Below, piece after piece: positions 60,206 through 64,000 of a stretch of 64,000 nucleotides of DNA. Numbering within the stretch: the stretch's first letter is position 1; the number at the start of each line of letters is the position of its first letter. This stretch comes from Parablautia sp. Marseille-Q6255 (GTDB taxonomy: Bacteria; Bacillota; Clostridia; Lachnospirales; Lachnospiraceae): positions 103,420 through 167,419 of the forward strand of contig NZ_CATNVD010000009.1 in the NCBI RefSeq assembly GCF_951230155.1. Reading direction: 5' to 3'. The position numbers and the translations under genes were made by a program. Below the pieces are notes generated by a model. That model was not told the DNA's origin. It did no database searches and saw nothing but the letters and a program-made list of their open reading frames with translations.

Positions 60206-60901
60206 ATGGAATATTCAGATGTTATCATTTATTTAATGGAAATCGTAGGAACAGTGGCGTTTGCTATATCAGGAGCGATGACAGCGATCCAGAAGAGGAT
60301 GGATCTTTTTGGAGTAAATGTGCTCGGTGTGACAACTGCAGTCGGGGGCGGGCTGATCAGAGATCTGATCCTTGGCGCGAATCCTCCGGCGATGTTTCGA
60401 AATTATACGTACGCTCTTACTGCAGTGATCGCATCTACCTTGCTGTTTGTGATTGTTTTTCTTCGTGAGCGGGCGCGGCTGCGCGGGCAGGGGCATATCG
60501 TATGGCGGACGCTGACGCGCACCATAGAGAGGGGACATGGGGTACATGAGGCGTATGACCGTCTGCTTCTGATAGGAGATACGATCGGTCTTGGGATCTT
60601 TACTGTAGTCGGAAGCCATAATGCAGTCAATGCCGGATTTGCAGATAACCGGTTTCTGATGGTATTTGTCGGTGTGCTTACGGGAGTTGGCGGCGGTATG
60701 CTGCGTGATGTTATGGCGGGAAATATGCCGTATATTTTGGTAAAGCATGTTTATGCCGTCGCTTCGCTTGCCGGAGCAATGATTTATGTACTGCTGCTTC
60801 CGTATATGCCGGATCTGCACTGCATGATCCTGGGCGGAGGCGCAGTGATGCTGATCCGTTTTCTGGCGGCGCGGTATCGCTGGAACCTTCCGAAGATCTG
60901 A
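60206..60901 (+). CDS. TRIC-type cation channel family protein (YicG/UPF0126)
   Basis: A 231-residue membrane protein made of two homologous halves: GTVAFAISGAMTAIQKRMDL with TAVGGGLIRDLILG, and DTIGLGIFTVVGSHNAVNAG with TGVGGGMLRDVMAG. Seven hydrophobic segments. Prokaryotic TRIC homologs are trimeric K+/Na+-permeable channels in structural studies; some UPF0126 members are thought to move glycine. GGGGAGCGGGA precedes the ATG. Confidence 0.93.
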   Translation: MEYSDVIIYLMEIVGTVAFAISGAMTAIQKRMDLFGVNVLGVTTAVGGGLIRDLILGANPPAMFRNYTYALTAVIASTLLFVIVFLRERARLRGQGHIVWRTLTRTIERGHGVHEAYDRLLLIGDTIGLGIFTVVGSHNAVNAGFADNRFLMVFVGVLTGVGGGMLRDVMAGNMPYILVKHVYAVASLAGAMIYVLLLPYMPDLHCMILGGGAVMLIRFLAARYRWNLPKI

Positions 60902-60997
60902 AATGGTGAAAAAATACGGCGAAGGTATCCGCTGTGATGGAAAACGGAATGGGCGTAGCGTGCAAAAGAGACTGTGCACGCTGCGCCTGCACCAGAA

Positions 60998-61546
60998 TCA
61001 CTGCTCCATCTGCCGTCCCATAAAGCCCGCAGCGCATTTTGCCAGTACCTGTTCGGTTTCCCCCATTTTATGTGAGGTATCTTTGCCGCGCAGAATGACA
61101 GAGCCAATGACGTCTCCTTCGCACAGGATGGGCGTGATGACCTGGGGAAACGCTTCCTGAGCGTCCTCACTGGTGATCCGGACATGAGTCCCTGACTGCG
61201 CATCAGATATGATGTTCTCCCGTTCGTTCATGACTGCTTCGAGCTGTCCTGTGACTGGAGTGCCTACCGCATCCTTGCGGGTACCGCCTGCAGCGGCGAT
61301 CACCTGATCCCGGTCTGTGATATACACACTGTGCCCGGAGGCGGCAGCCAGAGCTTCGGCATATTCTTTGGCAAAGCTTCCAAGCTCCCCGATCGGGGAG
61401 TATTTTTTTAATATGATCTCACCTTCGCGGTCCGTAAAGATCTCAAGCGGGTCACTTTCCCGGATGCGCAGGGTTCTTCGTATTTCCTTAGGGATGACGA
61501 CGCGGCCAAGGTCATCAATCCTTCTCACAATTCCAGTAGCTTTCAT
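60998..61546 (-). CDS. spoVT: Stage V sporulation protein T (AbrB-type forespore regulator)
   Basis: A 182-residue DNA-binding protein. The N-terminal swapped-hairpin AbrB domain (MKATGIVRRIDDLGRVVIPK, EIRRTLRIRESDPLEIF) is followed by a GAF-like domain (HSVYITDRDQVIAAAGG to GKDTSHKMGE), the arrangement of SpoVT rather than of AbrB/Abh. It modulates sigma-G-dependent genes in the forespore. GGAGGAATTTTTATT precedes the ATG, and a sigma-G-like promoter lies about 45 bp upstream. Confidence 0.94.
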   Translation of the reverse strand: MKATGIVRRIDDLGRVVIPKEIRRTLRIRESDPLEIFTDREGEIILKKYSPIGELGSFAKEYAEALAAASGHSVYITDRDQVIAAAGGTRKDAVGTPVTGQLEAVMNERENIISDAQSGTHVRITSEDAQEAFPQVITPILCEGDVIGSVILRGKDTSHKMGETEQVLAKCAAGFMGRQMEQ

Positions 61547-61596
61547 AATAAAAATTCCTCCATCAGTTCCGGTTTGGTACTTTCCATTTCTGGAAA

Positions 61597-61626
61597 TAGT
61601 ATCTGTAGACAGAGGGATTTTTATAC
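61597..61626 (-). promoter_or_regulatory. Sigma-G-like promoter of spoVT
   Basis: On the minus strand GTATA (61626-61622), 18-bp spacer and GATACTA (61603-61597), one base from the forespore pattern GHATR-N18-CATWMTA. In Bacillus spoVT is sigma-G-dependent. Confidence 0.65.
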
Positions 61627-61678
61627 AATGATTGATGTATGTTGCAGTTTTGCAATATAAGAAAGTCTTTCTGATATC

Positions 61679-61707
61679 AAAAAAAGGAGTATCCTTCTGG
61701 ATACTCC
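61679..61707 (-). terminator. Terminator of tRNA-Gln
   Basis: On the minus strand GGAGTATCC-AGAA-GGATACTCC followed by T7. Confidence 0.92.
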
Positions 61708-61711
61708 CAAG

Positions 61712-61783
61712 CAGGGCTACAAGGATTCGAACCTTGAAATGACGGAGTCAGAGTCCGTTGCCTTACCGTTTGGCGATAGCCCT
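61712..61783 (-). tRNA. tRNA-Gln (anticodon CTG)
   Basis: On the minus strand: acceptor AGGGCTA/TAGCCCT, D stem GCC/GGC, anticodon stem ACGGA/TCCGT with loop CTCTGAC, T arm CAAGGTTCGAATCCTTG, discriminator G. CTG reads CAG. CCA is not encoded. Confidence 0.93.
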
Positions 61784-61801
61784 TCGTTCAACGCAAGAAG
61801 A

Positions 61802-61830
61802 ATGATACCATATCTTTTTCAGGAATGCAA
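61802..61830 (-). promoter_or_regulatory. Promoter of tRNA-Gln
   Basis: On the minus strand TTGCAT (61830-61825), 17-bp spacer and TATCAT (61807-61802). The -35 box lies inside the left copy of the 52-bp duplication made by the IS. Confidence 0.75.
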
Positions 61831-61863
61831 GTACTTTTTTTGATTTTTTGAAAAAAATTTTTC
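61812..61863. repeat. 52-bp target-site duplication, left copy
   Basis: Identical base for base to 63821-63872. It flanks the IS1634-type element and contains the tRNA-Gln -35 box. Confidence 0.92.
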
Positions 61864-61998
61864 GGGAGTTTGACAGTTGAATATCGGAAAAAGTACTCAC
61901 AGGTCGCATAAAACCTGCTTTTTTTATGTCAATTTTTTTGATTTTATATCTGTTATTTTATGTTATTGTATGATATAATAAGGGAGGAGGGATGACAG

Positions 61999-63726
61999 AT
62001 GAATCTTCATATAACAAAATCAAAAAATGCAGAGTCCTTTTATATCTGCAAATCTTATACAAAAGCAAATGGCAGCACTACTTCAGCTATTGTCCGCAAG
62101 CTGGGAACCTTAGAACAACTTTTGCCTGAACATGGACCTACAAGAGATGATGTCATTGCATGGGCGAAAAATGAAGTGAAAATAGAAACTGAAAAATATA
62201 AAAAGGAAAAAGAAGCACAGACAGTATTGATACCATTCCATGCGGATAGACACTTAGATTATGGCAAGCAGGCCTTCTTCCGTGGTGGCTATCTGTTTCT
62301 CCAATCCATTTATTATCAACTACAAATGAATAAAATCTGTCGGAAATTGAAACATAAATATAAATTCAAGTATGATATCAATGCGATCCTTTCGGATCTG
62401 ATTTATGCAAGAATCTTAGAACCTTGCAGCAAACGTTCTTCTTACAAAGTTGCATCTGAATTCTTAGAAAAACCATCCTACGAGCTTCATGATGTTTACC
62501 GGGCATTGGATGTACTTGGTACGGAATGTGATCTTATTCAGTCTGAGGTTTATAAAAACTCCCACTTCCTTGGAAAAAGAAATGATAAGATCCTTTATTA
62601 TGACTGCTCGAATTATTACTTTGAAATTGAACAAGAAGATGAAAATAAAAAGTACGGCAAAAGTAAAGAACACAGGCCAAACCCAATCATCCAAATGGGA
62701 TTGTTTATGGATGGAGATGGGATCCCCCTGGCTTTTTCTCTTTTTCCGGGAAATGCAAACGAGCAGACCTCTCTCAAACCGTTAGAAAAGAAAGTCCTTG
62801 GAGATTTTGGTTGTCAGAAATTTATTTATTGTAGCGATGCCGGGCTCGGCTCTGAATCAATCCGAGAGTACAATCACATGGGAGAACGGGCTTATATCGT
62901 AACCCAGTCCATCAAAAAGCTGAAGAAAGAAGAAAAGGAATGGGCATTAAATTTACAGGGATTTAAAAAAGTATCAGACGGAACCCCTGTTGATATCACA
63001 AAACTACCCGAAGATGACAAAGGACTTTATTATAAAGACGAGCCCTACACCACAAAGAAGCTGCATCAGCGCCTGATCATTACCTATTCTCCTAAATATG
63101 CCCTTTACCAAAAATCTATTCGAGACAAACAGATCGAGCGGGCACAAAAGATGCTGGATTCAGGAAGCACAAAAAAGAACCGCAAAAATCCAAATGATCC
63201 AGCACGTTACATCGGAACGATCGCTGTAACAGAAGAAGGAGAAGCTGCTGATGTAAAGCATTATCTGGATGAAGCCAAGATTTCCGAAGAATCCCAGTAT
63301 GATGGCTTTTACGCAGTATGCACAGATCTTTTGGATGACGAAGTCAATGATATTTTAAAGGTAAGTGAAGGAAGATGGCAGATAGAAGAATGTTTCCGGA
63401 TTATGAAAACAGATTTTTCTGCAAGACCTGTCTATTTACAGGATGAAAACCGGATCAAAGCACATTTTCTAATCTGTTTTCTTGCATTGACCATATACCG
63501 TTTCCTTGAGAAAAAACTGAATGCTAAATATACATGTGAAGAATTATTAGATGCTCTAAAAGAAATGAATTTCGCCGGAATACAGGAACAGGGATTTATT
63601 CCTTTATACAAACGGGAAAGAATTACGGATGCTCTTCATGATGTCTGCGGTTTCCGAACAGATTATCAGTTCATAACAAAAAGTAAGATGAGAAATATCC
63701 AGAAAAAAAGTAAAGGGAAAGAATAA
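61999..63726 (+). CDS. IS1634-family (IS4 superfamily) transposase
   Basis: A full-length 575-residue DDE transposase. The N-terminus (MNLHITKSKNAESFYICKSY, IVRKLGTLEQLL) is that of IS1634 proteins. Catalytic blocks are the aspartate in LYYDCSNYYFEI, the aspartate in IYCSDAGLGSES, and the glutamate in EGRWQIEECFRIMKTDF (the YREK-like region of the IS4 superfamily). GGGAGGAGGGATGACAG precedes the ATG. The gene looks intact and AT-rich, so the element may be active or recent. Confidence 0.94.
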   Translation: MNLHITKSKNAESFYICKSYTKANGSTTSAIVRKLGTLEQLLPEHGPTRDDVIAWAKNEVKIETEKYKKEKEAQTVLIPFHADRHLDYGKQAFFRGGYLFLQSIYYQLQMNKICRKLKHKYKFKYDINAILSDLIYARILEPCSKRSSYKVASEFLEKPSYELHDVYRALDVLGTECDLIQSEVYKNSHFLGKRNDKILYYDCSNYYFEIEQEDENKKYGKSKEHRPNPIIQMGLFMDGDGIPLAFSLFPGNANEQTSLKPLEKKVLGDFGCQKFIYCSDAGLGSESIREYNHMGERAYIVTQSIKKLKKEEKEWALNLQGFKKVSDGTPVDITKLPEDDKGLYYKDEPYTTKKLHQRLIITYSPKYALYQKSIRDKQIERAQKMLDSGSTKKNRKNPNDPARYIGTIAVTEEGEAADVKHYLDEAKISEESQYDGFYAVCTDLLDDEVNDILKVSEGRWQIEECFRIMKTDFSARPVYLQDENRIKAHFLICFLALTIYRFLEKKLNAKYTCEELLDALKEMNFAGIQEQGFIPLYKRERITDALHDVCGFRTDYQFITKSKMRNIQKKSKGKE

Positions 63727-63748
63727 AATACTAAAGTCCGTAACAACG

Positions 63749-63800
63749 GAAAAAATCGCTATACCCCAGTAAACATGAGGGATACAGCGATTTTTTCTTT
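63749..63800. terminator. Bidirectional terminator at the 3' end of the IS
   Basis: GAAAAAATCGCTATACCC pairs with GGGATACAGCGATTTTTTC (one mismatch), A-run before and T-run after. Confidence 0.85.
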
Positions 63801-63820
63801 TTCTAACTGTCAAAGATGGG

Positions 63821-63872
63821 ATCTTTTTCAGGAATGCAAGTACTTTTTTTGATTTTTTGAAAAAAATTTTTC
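63821..63872. repeat. 52-bp target-site duplication, right copy
   Basis: Identical to 61812-61863. From 63873 to the end of the window I see no gene, only a CTTCCGG...CCGGAAG inverted repeat near 63890-63920. Confidence 0.92.
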
Positions 63873-64000
63873 ACGAGAAATGTAAAAGTAACTTCCGGTT
63901 CTTCTTCGCACTTCCGGAAGCTTGTTTTTCATTAAGGCTTTATGAAAGACTTATTTCCGGTTATCCTCTTCCTGTGATGTTCATGGGAGAAAGGATGTAC

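Larger units (their letters stand above)
61864..63820 (+). mobile_element. Complete IS1634-type insertion sequence (about 1957 bp)
   Basis: Lies exactly between two 52-bp direct repeats. Imperfect terminal inverted repeats are visible: left GGGAGTTTGACAGTT, right end read inward CCCATCTTTGACAGTT, sharing TTTGACAGTT. It carries one transposase gene, a terminator-like hairpin near the left end (CAGGT/ACCTG plus T7, 61900-61925) and a bidirectional terminator after the gene. The exact tips are uncertain by a few bases. Confidence 0.88.

Overview
The window looks like chromosome of an anaerobic, spore-forming member of the Clostridia, most probably Lachnospiraceae. The reasons are Firmicute-type Shine-Dalgarno sites before almost every gene, sporulation genes (spoVAD, spoVAE, spoVT, an alpha/beta-type SASP), many sugar ABC transporters paired with YesM/YesN-type two-component systems, GntR/YtrA, PadR and BMP-family systems, and a moderate GC content. 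The genus is not determined. The mobile DNA (IS110, IS1634, the resolvase/Uma2 patch) is visibly more AT-rich than the host genes.

Layout. 1-2900: the end of an IS110-type transposase abuts a minus-strand sugar ABC operon (MalK/UgpC-type ATPase, then one MalF-type permease). 3.0-6.4 kb: NSS sodium symporter, AlkD-like repair protein, then a yybP-ykoY manganese riboswitch with an overlapping terminator ahead of a coiled-coil protein and a YccF protein. 6.6-10.7 kb: SH3 lipoprotein, then a YtrA-type regulator with an ABC exporter. 10.8-22.8 kb: a carbohydrate sensing, uptake and catabolism island: binding lipoprotein, YesN-type regulator, YesM-type kinase, membrane-anchored family 1 binding protein, then binding protein, RbsA-type ATPase, RbsC-type permease, Gfo/Idh/MocA dehydrogenase and TIM-barrel isomerase. 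23-33.5 kb: amidohydrolase, MATE pump, a second SH3 lipoprotein, HAD phosphatase with PlsC, spoVAD-spoVAE, aldehyde dehydrogenase, aspartate kinase.

33.6-43.2 kb holds a ten-gene Mrp/MBH-like cation antiporter operon with the gene order of the membrane arm of archaeal membrane-bound hydrogenase, four separate antiporter-type subunits, and no redox subunits in the window. 43-49.2 kb: a LysR gene divergent from a secreted esterase, a PadR-DUF1700-DUF4097 operon, and an SASP gene overlapping holA behind what look like overlapping sigma-A and sigma-G promoters. 49-56.7 kb: a hemolysin III-like protein behind a 21-bp palindrome, a fibronectin-type secreted protein, and a BMP/nucleoside-type ABC operon. 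56.8-58.2 kb: tRNA-Thr followed by a decayed patch (resolvase remnant, Uma2 protein, group II intron scrap). 58.2-64 kb: PepF, a TRIC-type channel protein, SpoVT, tRNA-Gln, and a complete IS1634-type element flanked by an exact 52-bp duplication.

Most genes sit in tightly packed operons with ATGA overlaps. Several regulatory devices can be read directly from the sequence: the Mn riboswitch, a terminator whose loop supplies the -35 box of the next promoter, palindromic operators next to four regulated promoters, and forespore-type promoters in front of the SASP and spoVT. Names come from motif recognition and neighbourhood only; no database search was possible.
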